DNA from: Brevundimonas sp. UBA6550
GTDB taxonomy: Bacteria; Pseudomonadota; Alphaproteobacteria; Caulobacterales; Caulobacteraceae
Assembly (NCBI RefSeq): GCF_002434505.1
Contig: NZ_DJKE01000001.1
Coordinates: 62,001 to 126,000, forward strand
Direction of reading: 5' to 3'
DNA: 64,000 nt
Shown: piece by piece, positions 33,068-40,366 of the stretch
How the letters are laid out: the number at the start of each line of letters is the position of its first letter
How positions within the stretch are numbered: position 1 is the first letter of the stretch
The notes under the pieces: generated by a model
Databases searched by the model: none
Told to the model about the DNA's origin: nothing
Seen by the model: only the letters and a program-made list of their open reading frames with translations
Translations under genes and position numbers: made by a program

Positions 33068-33335
33068 CATCCCGATCAGATCCTGATGCCCCGCGCCCGC
33101 TGGCGCTCATGCCGGGCAGGTTTGCTAGGGGTTCCACCCCCGCGCGGCGCAAGGGATCGCTGACGCTCGTCCGGGCCGGTATCCCCAGCCTTCCTCCACG
33201 TCGTTCCTCCGTTCCGTGCAGGCCGGGTGATCCCCCTCCGGCCCGGCCGCCCTTGCACCTTGCTACCCCGGTCTCGGCGACGGCCAGGGTTGCAGCGCAG
33301 CGCTGCGCTCCAACGCAGACCCACGGAGACAGATC
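33068..33335 (+). ncRNA. Long structured leader, copy B (upstream of the DUF932 gene)
   Basis: This segment matches 26520-26824 in order and structure. It has CCCGCTGGCGCTCATGCCGG at the 5' side, GGGGTTCCACCCC, then GTGCA (33216-33220), GGCCGGG (33221-33227), loop TGATCCCCCTCC (33228-33239), CCCGGCC (33242-33248) and TGCAC. A GCGCAGCGCTGCGC hairpin precedes the ribosome site CACGGAGAC. Stems are kept while flanks vary, which argues for RNA structure. Confidence 0.55.
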
Positions 33336-34178
33336 ATGTATCATCAACTCGCCACCCGGTTCGACCGCAACAGCCACCAGATCAGCGGGCGCGAAGCCCT
33401 CGACAACGAAGCCCTCTACCGCCACGTCCCGTCCGTCTTCGCCCGCGAGGCGCATGACAGCCGGTCGGACCGCTACGTCTACGTCCCCACCATCGAGATC
33501 GTGGAGGGGCTGCGCAAGGAAGGATGGTTTCCGTTCTTCGCCGTCCAATCCGTGCCGCGCGACGGCAGCCGCCACGGCCATGCCAAGCACATGCTGCGCC
33601 TGCGCCGGGATGACGGCATCGGCAAGCCCGAGGCGGCGGAAGTCATCATCGTCAACAGCCATGACGGAACGTCGGCCTATCAGATGTTCGCCGGTGTCCT
33701 GCGCTTCGTCTGCACCAACAGCATGATCGCGGGCGAGCGCTTCGAGGAAGTCCGCGTCCCCCACAAGGGCGGCATACAGGATCAGATCATTGAGGGTGTC
33801 TATACGGTTGCAGAGGACTTCCCCCGCCTGATCGACGCCACCGAAACGATGAAGGAGACGCGCCTGTCGTCTGACGAACAGCGGGTATTGGCGGAGGCGA
33901 GCCTTGTCGCCCGCTATGGCGAGGACGAAAGCCCCGTCCGTCCCGATCAGGTCATCGCCCCGCGCCGCCGCGAGGATGTCGGGCAAAGCCTGTGGAGCAC
34001 GTTCAACGTCATTCAGGAGAACATGATACGCGGCGGGTTGGAGGGGCGGCGCACCAATCCCGAGGGCCGTATCCGTCGCAGCCAGACCCGCGCCATCAAC
34101 GGCATTGACCAGAATGTCGGGCTGAACCGCGCGCTGTGGACGCTGGCGGAAGGGATGCAGCGCCTGAAACACGGATGA
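33336..34178 (+). CDS. DUF932 (phage/plasmid-like) protein
   Basis: The 280-residue protein starts MYHQLATRFDRNSHQISGREALDNEAL and shows the DUF932/DUF945 pattern: YVYVPTIEIVEGLRKEGWFPFFAVQ, HMLRLRR and LRFVCTNSMIAGERFEEVRVPHKG. The family is common on conjugative elements and resembles phage proteins of unknown function. It is controlled by the same type of long leader as the ParB-like gene. Confidence 0.9.
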   Translation: MYHQLATRFDRNSHQISGREALDNEALYRHVPSVFAREAHDSRSDRYVYVPTIEIVEGLRKEGWFPFFAVQSVPRDGSRHGHAKHMLRLRRDDGIGKPEAAEVIIVNSHDGTSAYQMFAGVLRFVCTNSMIAGERFEEVRVPHKGGIQDQIIEGVYTVAEDFPRLIDATETMKETRLSSDEQRVLAEASLVARYGEDESPVRPDQVIAPRRREDVGQSLWSTFNVIQENMIRGGLEGRRTNPEGRIRRSQTRAINGIDQNVGLNRALWTLAEGMQRLKHG

Positions 34179-34440
34179 TCTGCTCATTTGCGGCTATCCG
34201 ATTTTCCGCCGATCCGTGGACCCGGATCGGCGGCGCGGCCGTGTCGTCGCCACGACCGCCGCTCGCCGGGCTACGCCCGGCTCGCCAAATCGACTTTGCT
34301 ATGTTAAGTAATAATTAACCAATATTGATCGCTTTGCGCGATCTACATATCCGGTAACGCTGACTTCAAAGCATATCCCAAGTTGTGGACCCTTCGTCTT
34401 TCCAGCGCCGATCCCATGCTGGAAGAAGAGAGGTGACGCC
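34179..34440. other. Intergenic region with terminator-like hairpin and A+T-rich dyad
   Basis: CCGCCGATCCG/CGGATCGGCGG (34206-34216 with 34223-34233) is an 11-bp stem likely ending the DUF932 transcript. GTTAA and TTAAC (34303-34307 and 34315-34319) flank a 7-nt spacer in an A+T-rich patch. This is likely the promoter or operator for the next gene. Confidence 0.5.
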
Positions 34441-34695
34441 ATGCCGAGTTCTGATTGGCGCTCGCCGGCCGCCTATGGACATGCACACAGCATTCCTGCC
34501 GCCGGCTTCGCTTGGGAATATCTCCGCCGCGACGACGAGTATCGTCGCGACTTCCATCGCCTGAGGCGGAAATCCCGCGACGATACCGAAGCGCAGATCG
34601 CGTTCGCCAACCGCTGGGGGTTACGATTTCGCGGTGGACCCGGACCAGGCCGCCGATCGTGCATCTCTCTTCTGGACGCCTGCGCTTCAGCCTGA
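34441..34695 (+). CDS. DUF6499-type small protein, probably the first half of a DUF2285 protein
   Basis: The product is about 84 residues. It starts MPSSDWRSPAAYGHAHSIPAAGFAWEYLRRDDEYRRDFHRL and reaches FANRWGLRF, the end of the DUF6499 pattern. The residues after that (RGGPGPGRRSCI...) look like out-of-frame translation. In many relatives this domain is fused to the DUF2285 domain, which here starts in the +1 frame at 34634. GAAGAGAGGTG lies before the ATG. Confidence 0.7.
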   Translation: MPSSDWRSPAAYGHAHSIPAAGFAWEYLRRDDEYRRDFHRLRRKSRDDTEAQIAFANRWGLRFRGGPGPGRRSCISLLDACASA

Positions 34696-35233
34696 CGCCT
34701 TCCGGCTCCAGCCATCGAGCGATCCGCCCGACAACTTTGCCATGCCCATCGTGCTGCCGAAGCTTCCCGGCGTCGCGGCGCGATCGGCCGTCGATGGCAC
34801 CTGGCACGGCCTCCGGCGCGGATCGGGCGGGGAGCATCGCTTCTGGCTCGCGAACGCTCCACCCGAAGGTCCAACGGGCTTTGTCGTCATCCTGCCGCTC
34901 GACACCCTGTTCGAGTTGCGCGCCGAAGCGGCGTTGCGCTTCTGGCTGGCGCTGGCCGGACGCCCGCCAGGCGACCGGCGGCACGACCTTCCGTCGCAGA
35001 CCCGCGACCGGCACATCCTGATCCTGCGCGCGCTTGACGCGAAGCTGGCCGGGGCCAGCTATCGCGTCATCGCCGAAGCACTTCTCGGCTTCCAAGGCAG
35101 GTCCAAGAACGATTGGGAGGTCAGCCCCTTGAAGAACAAGGTGCGCCGTCTCGTCGCCGATGGCCTGTTCTACATGCGCGGCGGCTACCGCGAACTGCTT
35201 CACTATCCCGTCCGGGCGCCACGCCGCCGCTGA
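34634..35233 (+). CDS. DUF2285 domain protein (possible continuation of 34441)
   Basis: The 199-residue frame starts at a GTG inside the previous ORF. It contains WLANAPPEGPTGFVVILPLD, RDRHILILRALDAKLAGASYRVIAEALLGF and SPLKNKVRRLVADGLFYMRGGYRELL, the DUF2285 RovC-like DNA-binding pattern. The residues just upstream in this frame (FAVDPDQAADRASLFW) continue RWGLRF of the other frame well. So either a +1 frameshift joins them or the GTG is used separately. It may regulate the alpA-repA operon. Confidence 0.75.
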   Translation: MDPDQAADRASLFWTPALQPDAFRLQPSSDPPDNFAMPIVLPKLPGVAARSAVDGTWHGLRRGSGGEHRFWLANAPPEGPTGFVVILPLDTLFELRAEAALRFWLALAGRPPGDRRHDLPSQTRDRHILILRALDAKLAGASYRVIAEALLGFQGRSKNDWEVSPLKNKVRRLVADGLFYMRGGYRELLHYPVRAPRRR

Positions 35234-35271
35234 GGAGCGGCGTGGCCTTGACTTGAGCCGACCCCTCCGGG

Positions 35272-35337
35272 GTGCCGGATCGTCACCCCTTTGATTCCGG
35301 CATCGGGTGCCGAAATCGCACCCCCCTGATTCCGGCA
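35272..35337. promoter_or_regulatory. Tandem 31-bp repeats with dyad symmetry upstream of alpA
   Basis: The unit at 35272-35302 and that at 35307-35337 share 24 of 31 bases and both run GTGCCG...TGATTCCGGCA. Each has inverted ends (TGCCG/CGGCA). Centre spacing is 35 bp. They lie 90 to 150 nt before alpA and look like tandem operators of the alpA-repA-parA operon. Confidence 0.6.
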
Positions 35338-35424
35338 CGCTGCAAGCCGCCGATCCTCCGCCACGGTTCGCCATAGCCCGCTGTCGCCGCCGACAGCCGC
35401 CGAACCCGACCCGGAGGCATTTTC

Positions 35425-35694
35425 ATGATCGACCCGAAGACGGGGCTGCCGCCCCGATTCCTGCGCACGCCCGATGCGGCGCGCTTTCTCGGCATATCGC
35501 TGCGGACGCTGGAGAAGCACCGCACATACGGCACCGGCCCGACCTATCGCAAGATCGGTGGGCGCGTCGTCTATGCGCTGGACGACCTGCAAGCCTGGAC
35601 GGCGGTCGCCGCCCGCAAATCCACCACCGACAAGGATGCCGGCCGGGTCTTCGCGGCGCGGCCCCTGACGCCCGCCGAGCGGGGCGCACGCTGA
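35425..35694 (+). CDS. alpA: AlpA/excisionase-like helix-turn-helix protein
   Basis: The 89-residue protein carries a MerR/AlpA-type HTH: FLRTPDAARFLGISLRTLEKHRTYGTGPTYRKIGGRVVYALDDLQAW. It directly precedes repA (the repA ATG follows its stop without a gap), an arrangement typical of alphaproteobacterial plasmids and ICEs. It could be the element's excisionase or a regulator of replication. Confidence 0.88.
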   Translation: MIDPKTGLPPRFLRTPDAARFLGISLRTLEKHRTYGTGPTYRKIGGRVVYALDDLQAWTAVAARKSTTDKDAGRVFAARPLTPAERGAR

Positions 35695-36789
35695 ATGTCG
35701 GGCGGTCCCTCCCACGACGCCGCACGGCGCTCCCAGCACCTTGTCGGCAGCGAGCGGGCACGGCTCGATCCCTTCGTCGTCGCGACGGGCGATGCCAGCC
35801 CGCTCGATCAGCGCGATTTGATGGAGCGGCCGTTCTTCTCGCTTTCGAAGACGCCGCGCACCAAACCCATCCTCTACAAGTCCGCCGACATCGAGGTGCA
35901 AGTGCTCGGAATGCCCGAGCACGGCATGGCGACCATCTGGGACGCCGACGTACTGATCTGGGCGGCCAGCCAGATCGTCGAGGCCGAGAACCACGGCCTG
36001 CGCACATCGCGCTTCTTCCGCTTCACGCCGTACCAGCTCCTGCGCGGCATCGGCCGCGACACCGGCAATCGCCAGTACCAGTTGCTGAAGGCGTCGCTAG
36101 CGCGCCTGCAATCGACCGTCGTCGCCACCACCATCCGCAACGGCGTCCATTGGCGGCGGCGGCAATTCTCCTGGATCAACGAATGGGAGGAGATGACGAC
36201 CCATGACGGTCGCGTCGAGGGCATGGAGTTCGTCCTGCCCGAATGGTTCTACAACGGCGTCGTCGATCGCTTGCTGGTTCTGACCATCGACCCGGATTAC
36301 TTCCGGCTGACCGGCGGGATCGAACGCTGGCTCTATCGCGTCGCCCGCAAACATGCCGGTCGCCAGCCGCATGGCTGGCTGTTCGAGATCGCCCATCTCC
36401 ACGAAAAGTCCGGCAGCATGGCCCGGATTTCGGATTTCGCGCTTGATCTCCGACGCATCGCCGCCCGCCAGCCGCTGCCCGGATACCGGTTGTCGATCGA
36501 GCGGAACGGACGCCGCGAATGGCTTAGAATCCTGCCCGCCGAACAATTCACAGTGCCTGTGGATAAGGGTGTGAATGGCATCGGCACATCAGGCGCAAAC
36601 GGTATCAGCACATCAGGCGCAGCCCTATCGGCACATCAGGCGCACGGACCGCAGTTAAACCTTTGGCCCGAAACGCGGAATCCGACCGCTAACTTAGAGT
36701 CTAATAAAGAATCTAACTCTTTATCTTTGACGCACGCGGGCGCGAGCCATGGTGCCGGTGCCGCCAGACGATCGAGGCGCGTGCCATGA
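35695..36789 (+). CDS. repA: Replication initiator RepA (RPA family)
   Basis: The 364-residue protein has the RPA landmarks. ERPFFSLSKTPRTKPILYKSADIEVQVLG, MATIWDADVLIWAASQIVEAEN and FFRFTPYQLLRGIGRDTGNRQYQLLKASLARLQSTVV are followed by a winged-helix region. The last 90 codons hold DNA repeats that look like an origin (36558-36730). The stop overlaps the parA start (ATGA). It implies that the element can replicate, at least for a time. Confidence 0.88.
   Translation: MSGGPSHDAARRSQHLVGSERARLDPFVVATGDASPLDQRDLMERPFFSLSKTPRTKPILYKSADIEVQVLGMPEHGMATIWDADVLIWAASQIVEAENHGLRTSRFFRFTPYQLLRGIGRDTGNRQYQLLKASLARLQSTVVATTIRNGVHWRRRQFSWINEWEEMTTHDGRVEGMEFVLPEWFYNGVVDRLLVLTIDPDYFRLTGGIERWLYRVARKHAGRQPHGWLFEIAHLHEKSGSMARISDFALDLRRIAARQPLPGYRLSIERNGRREWLRILPAEQFTVPVDKGVNGIGTSGANGISTSGAALSAHQAHGPQLNLWPETRNPTANLESNKESNSLSLTHAGASHGAGAARRSRRVP
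36558..36730. other. Candidate replication origin inside repA
   Basis: TGTGGATAA at 36558-36566 is an exact DnaA box (TTATCCACA on the minus strand). Three copies of ATC(G/A)GCACATCAGGCGCA follow at 36580-36597, 36604-36621 and 36627-36644, spaced 24 and 23 bp. An A+T-rich tract at about 36689-36730 follows, with TAAAGA/TCTTTA. The third repeat is in a different reading frame from the first two, so the DNA rather than the protein is conserved. Confidence 0.7.
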
Positions 36790-37424
36790 TCGTCGCCCTG
36801 CTCAATCAGAAGGGCGGCGTCGGAAAGACGACGCTGGCCCTGCATCTCGCCGGAGAATGGGCCAGGACCGGCGGCCGTGTGACGCTGATCGACGCGGACC
36901 CGCAGGGCTCGGCGCTCGACTGGTCCCAGCAGCGGGCGCGCGAGTGCTGCCCACGGCTGTTCGGCGTGGTCGGCCTGGCCCGCGATACCCTGCACCGCGA
37001 AGCACCCGAGCTGGCGCGCGATGTCGATCATGTCGTGATCGACGGGCCGCCGCGCGTCGCCGGGCTGATGCGCTCGGCGCTGCTCGCCGCCGACCTGGTG
37101 CTGATCCCGGTGCAGCCGTCACCATTCGACGGCTGGGCCTCGGCGGAGATGCTGGCGCTGCTCACCGAGGCGCGCATCTACCGCCCGGAACTCGCCGCGC
37201 GCTTCGTGCTGAACCGCTGCGGCGCGCGCACCGTCATCGCCCGCGAGACGGCCGAGACGCTAGCCGACCACGATCCGCCCTTGCTCGCCGCCACCATCGG
37301 CCAGCGCGTGGTCTTCGCCGACGCCGCGCAGTCCGGACGGCTGGCGTCGGAGATCGACGCCGACAGTCCGGCCGCGCGCGAGATCGCCGCGCTGGCCGCC
37401 GAGATCGCAAGGCTTGCGCCATGA
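36786..37424 (+). CDS. parA: ParA-family partition ATPase
   Basis: The 212-residue Walker-type ATPase has KGGVGKTT at residues 10-17, TLIDADPQGSALDWSQQR and VVIDGPPRVAGLMRSALLAADLVLIPVQPS. The short form without an N-terminal HTH goes with small ribbon-helix-helix partners, and one follows immediately. It segregates the extrachromosomal form of the element. Confidence 0.93.
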   Translation: MIVALLNQKGGVGKTTLALHLAGEWARTGGRVTLIDADPQGSALDWSQQRARECCPRLFGVVGLARDTLHREAPELARDVDHVVIDGPPRVAGLMRSALLAADLVLIPVQPSPFDGWASAEMLALLTEARIYRPELAARFVLNRCGARTVIARETAETLADHDPPLLAATIGQRVVFADAAQSGRLASEIDADSPAAREIAALAAEIARLAP

Positions 37425-37675
37425 GCCAGCGATGCCCGAAACGCGGTTTCGCGGCGCGTCCCGCCGATCCCGAGAGCTGGATCAAGGCGAGCGATTCGCC
37501 AGCGGTCCGCGCGACCGACGGCGCGGCGTTCACGGCCCGGCTGACGATCGACATCACGCCGGATCTGCGCGGCCGAATCAAGATCGTCGCGTTCCAGCGC
37601 GGCGTCACCGTCGCCGAAATGCTGCGCGAGCTGCTCGCGCGCGAATTCCCAGCCACCGAAGGAGACCCATCATGA
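37421..37675 (+). CDS. Ribbon-helix-helix partner of ParA
   Basis: The 84-residue protein has an unstructured basic N-terminus. A C-terminal RHH reads FTARLTIDITPDLRGRIKIVAFQRGVTVAEMLRELLAREF. The start overlaps parA by 4 nt and the stop overlaps the next ATG. Size, position and fold fit a ParG-like centromere-binding and autoregulatory protein. Confidence 0.8.
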   Translation: MSQRCPKRGFAARPADPESWIKASDSPAVRATDGAAFTARLTIDITPDLRGRIKIVAFQRGVTVAEMLRELLAREFPATEGDPS

Positions 37676-38193
37676 CCGGCACCGCAGCTCCCCGCGTGCG
37701 CGGCGGCCCCGTGCCGTCCGCGCTTCCCTCCGACGACCTGACCCGTGTCGAACTCACCCATATCGAGAAGAAGATCGAGCACTGGGTTCGCTTCGGCCGG
37801 CTCGCCGAAGAAACCATCCTCGACCGCCGCCGTCGCATCTTCGCGTTCCGTCCGGGCGCGATCTTCGCCTTCGTTCGATGGGCGTCGAACAACTTCGGCA
37901 CGATCATCTCGCGCATCGACATCGTGCGCGCGGTCACGCCCGGCGAATCCTATCAGACGCTGCCCTTCGTGCGCCCCGGCGGCGAAATCCTGCTCAAGAT
38001 CGACGGCTGGCCCAGGGTCGAACAGGTGCTCCGCCACATCGACGCCATCCAGGCGATCGGCATCGATCCGGAGGATGTTTCGCCCGCTCACTGGCGCCAC
38101 GTCCACAACCGGCTGACGGCCGGACACGAGCCGCGCGCCTACACCGCCGACCAGCACCGGGCGTTCCTCAAGCGCCGGAGCGTCGCGCCATGA
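37672..38193 (+). CDS. DUF2840 protein
   Basis: The 173-residue protein has the DUF2840 core: LTHIEKKIEHWVRFGRLAEETILDRRRRIFAFRPGAIFAFVRWASNNFGT, then LKIDGWPRVEQVLRHIDAIQ and PAHWRHVHNRLTAG. The family lies upstream of traF in trb-type elements and has no known activity. It overlaps both neighbours by 4 nt. Confidence 0.9.
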   Translation: MTGTAAPRVRGGPVPSALPSDDLTRVELTHIEKKIEHWVRFGRLAEETILDRRRRIFAFRPGAIFAFVRWASNNFGTIISRIDIVRAVTPGESYQTLPFVRPGGEILLKIDGWPRVEQVLRHIDAIQAIGIDPEDVSPAHWRHVHNRLTAGHEPRAYTADQHRAFLKRRSVAP

Positions 38194-38735
38194 CCCGCTT
38201 CGGCTATGTGATGGTGACGTATCTCTCGATCATAGGCGTCGCCATCGCGTCCTTCATCCCGACGCCAACCCGGCTGGTATGGAACGTCTCCGCCAGCGCG
38301 CCGATCGGCCTCTACGCCATCGATCCGCCCGGTGACCTGACCGTCACCGATCTGGTCGCGGTCGATCCGCCTGAACCGTTCGCCGATTTCATGGTGGAGC
38401 GCGGCTATATCGGCCGAGGCGTGCCGCTCTTGAAGCGCGTCATGGGACTGCCGGGGCAGGAAGTCTGCCGGGTCCGGCGCACGATCACGGTCGATGGCGT
38501 CGAACTCGGCGCGGCGCTCGATCGCGACCGCTCGGGCCGCGAACTGCCGGTCTGGAACGGCTGCCGCCGCATCGCCGGTGACGAAATCTTCCTGATGAAC
38601 GCCGATGTCCGCGACAGCCTGGACGGCCGCTACTTCGGGCCGATCCCGGTCAGCGCCGTCATCGGCCGCGCGACGCCGGTCTACACCGACGAGGACGGCG
38701 ACGGCCGCTTCGTCTGGCGCGCCGCGACGCGCTGA
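38190..38735 (+). CDS. traF: TraF-like S26 signal peptidase
   Basis: The 181-residue protein has one N-terminal membrane helix, then SASAPIGLYAI with the catalytic Ser at 36 and LLKRVMGLPGQ with the Lys at 82, the Ser/Lys dyad of RP4 TraF. NADVRDSLDGRYFGPIPVSAVIGR follows near the C-terminus. TraF matures the TrbC pilin encoded at 55606-55938, in RP4 by cyclisation. It is the last gene of the alpA-repA operon. Confidence 0.92.
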   Translation: MTRFGYVMVTYLSIIGVAIASFIPTPTRLVWNVSASAPIGLYAIDPPGDLTVTDLVAVDPPEPFADFMVERGYIGRGVPLLKRVMGLPGQEVCRVRRTITVDGVELGAALDRDRSGRELPVWNGCRRIAGDEIFLMNADVRDSLDGRYFGPIPVSAVIGRATPVYTDEDGDGRFVWRAATR

Positions 38736-38803
38736 CCGCCGCGATTCCGGCGGCAATCGTTCTCGCCGGCTCTCACGCATTCACCAGCATCGAGGAGACT
38801 ACC

Positions 38804-39139
38804 ATGCCGCAGATCGGCCAGTTCACGCGCGAGACGACGGGTTTCGTCGGACGCGTTCATACACTCACCCTCTATCGCGAACTCACTATAGTTCCGGCCG
38901 AGCCGTCCGATGCCGAGAACGCACCGGACTATCGCATCCATCACGGCGCCGACGACGGACCGGAGATCGGCGCGGGCTGGAAACGGACCGGCGAGCGCGC
39001 CGGCGAGTACATCTCGCTGCTGATCGACGACCCGGCCTTGCCGCAGCCGATCCGCGCCAACCTGTTCCGCGACGACGACGGCGGAGCCGCCTGGTCGCTG
39101 CACTGGACGCGGCCAATCAAGCGCGGCGAGCGGGAGTGA
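38804..39139 (+). CDS. DUF736 protein, copy 2
   Basis: The 111-residue paralogue of 32185-32502 has MPQIGQFTRETTGFVGRVHTLTLYRELTI, PDYRIHHGADDGPEIGAGWKR and YISLLIDDPALPQPIRANLF. It is clearly diverged from copy 1, so this is not a recent duplication. Its function is unknown; it lies within the conjugation cluster. Confidence 0.9.
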   Translation: MPQIGQFTRETTGFVGRVHTLTLYRELTIVPAEPSDAENAPDYRIHHGADDGPEIGAGWKRTGERAGEYISLLIDDPALPQPIRANLFRDDDGGAAWSLHWTRPIKRGERE

Positions 39140-39353
39140 TCTCATGCGATCGATCATCAGGATTGCAGGCGGGATCGTGCGAACAAGCCCCATCCCTTTG
39201 TTCGCGAACAGGCCGTCTCATCCCTCCGTCCCGCTCGACGATCCGTCGGCCGGCGCGCGCAGCGAAGGTCAAGGGCGATCGAAGATCGGCGCGTCGCGCG
39301 CACCCTTGACCGCAGCGAGCACGCTGGCAGGCTGGCGTCGTTGCGGAGACAGG

Positions 39354-40070
39354 ATGCCCGTTAGATCGGCAGTTCTTCTGCTTTCCTCTGTGCTCGCCGT
39401 CGCCATGCCGCTGCCCTGTCACGCGCAGCCGGAACCGGTGCCGCGCCAGTCCCAGGCCGATCCCTATGCCGCGCATATCGCCGAGGCGGCGCAGCGCTTC
39501 GGTATTCCGGCGGCGTGGATCAGGGCCGTCATGCGCGTCGAGAGCGCAAACGAGGTGCAAGCGATCTCGCCCAAGGGCGCGATGGGCCTGATGCAGATCA
39601 TGCCCGCGACATGGGCGGAGCTTCGCGCCCGCCATGCGCTCGGCAGCGATTTCTACGACCCGCGTGACAACATTCTGGCGGGCGCGGCCTACCTCCGCGA
39701 ACTGCATGACCGCTACGGATCGCCGGGTTTTCTGGCGGCCTACAATGCCGGTCCCGGTCGCTACGAAGAGCATCTTGCCGGCCGACCGTTGCCAGCGGAA
39801 ACGCGTGCCTATGTCGCAACGCTCGCACCGCAGATCGGCGGCGGCGAGATCACCGGGCCGATCGCGGTCGCAGCGGCCGATCCGCTGTCGTGGACTCGCG
39901 CGCCGTTATTCGTCGCGCAGGCTGAACGCACATCGTCTGCCGATTCTGTGCAGGCGGGCGCGCAGTCCGGGGACACTCCGGCTGCAACGCCGGTGCGCGA
40001 TCTCTCCGCGATCGTACCGCAGTCGGGCGGACTGTTTGTTGCCCGAGCGGAAACGGGAGGTCCGCGATGA
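39354..40070 (+). CDS. VirB1-like lytic transglycosylase
   Basis: The product is 238 residues from the ATG with GGAG upstream; the open frame from 39144 has no signal. The signal peptide ends PCHAQ. The SLT domain has RVESANEVQAISPKGAMGLMQIMPATW with catalytic Glu 63, then AYNAGPGRYEEHLAG. It cuts peptidoglycan locally for the mating channel. The C-terminal 100 residues are low-complexity. Confidence 0.92.
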   Translation: MPVRSAVLLLSSVLAVAMPLPCHAQPEPVPRQSQADPYAAHIAEAAQRFGIPAAWIRAVMRVESANEVQAISPKGAMGLMQIMPATWAELRARHALGSDFYDPRDNILAGAAYLRELHDRYGSPGFLAAYNAGPGRYEEHLAGRPLPAETRAYVATLAPQIGGGEITGPIAVAAADPLSWTRAPLFVAQAERTSSADSVQAGAQSGDTPAATPVRDLSAIVPQSGGLFVARAETGGPR

Positions 40071-40366
40071 GCATAGGGCACAGGTACGGCTGGCGGTCCT
40101 TTCCAGTGTGCAGAGGGTACGAGTGGGGTTGGGCTGAATCAGGGTTGGGAGGGGTGAAAGGGGCAGAGAGGCGGGAGGGCAAGATTAAAGCGGACGGCAC
40201 CCCATGGGTCCGATCCGGGGGGCAAGCCTTTGTCTGCACACTGTTTGGGACGGCACCGTCATCCGGGCACCATGGTGCCGCCTGTTGCCACAATTCCAGC
40301 AGACGCCGCGTTTTCGGCGGCACTCTCCCCAGAAACCGGCGCTTTCGGGCGGGTTGCCGCCGATGA
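40067..40366 (+). other. Uncertain 99-codon frame over a possible oriT
   Basis: The ATG overlaps the transglycosylase stop and the TGA overlaps the relaxase ATG, both as ATGA, which argues for translation. Codon choice is odd (ATA, AGA, AGG, GGG) and the protein is not family-like. The segment contains an 11-bp inverted repeat, CAGTGTGCAGA at 40104-40114 with TCTGCACACTG at 40233-40243. It also holds the palindrome GGCACCATGGTGCC at 40266-40279. Origins of transfer normally lie next to the relaxase gene. It may be both coding and oriT. Confidence 0.45.

Noticed and set aside
36580..36644. Three direct repeats as a CRISPR array
   Set aside because: Units are 18 bp with 5-6 bp between, far too short for spacers, and no cas genes are present; they fit iterons.
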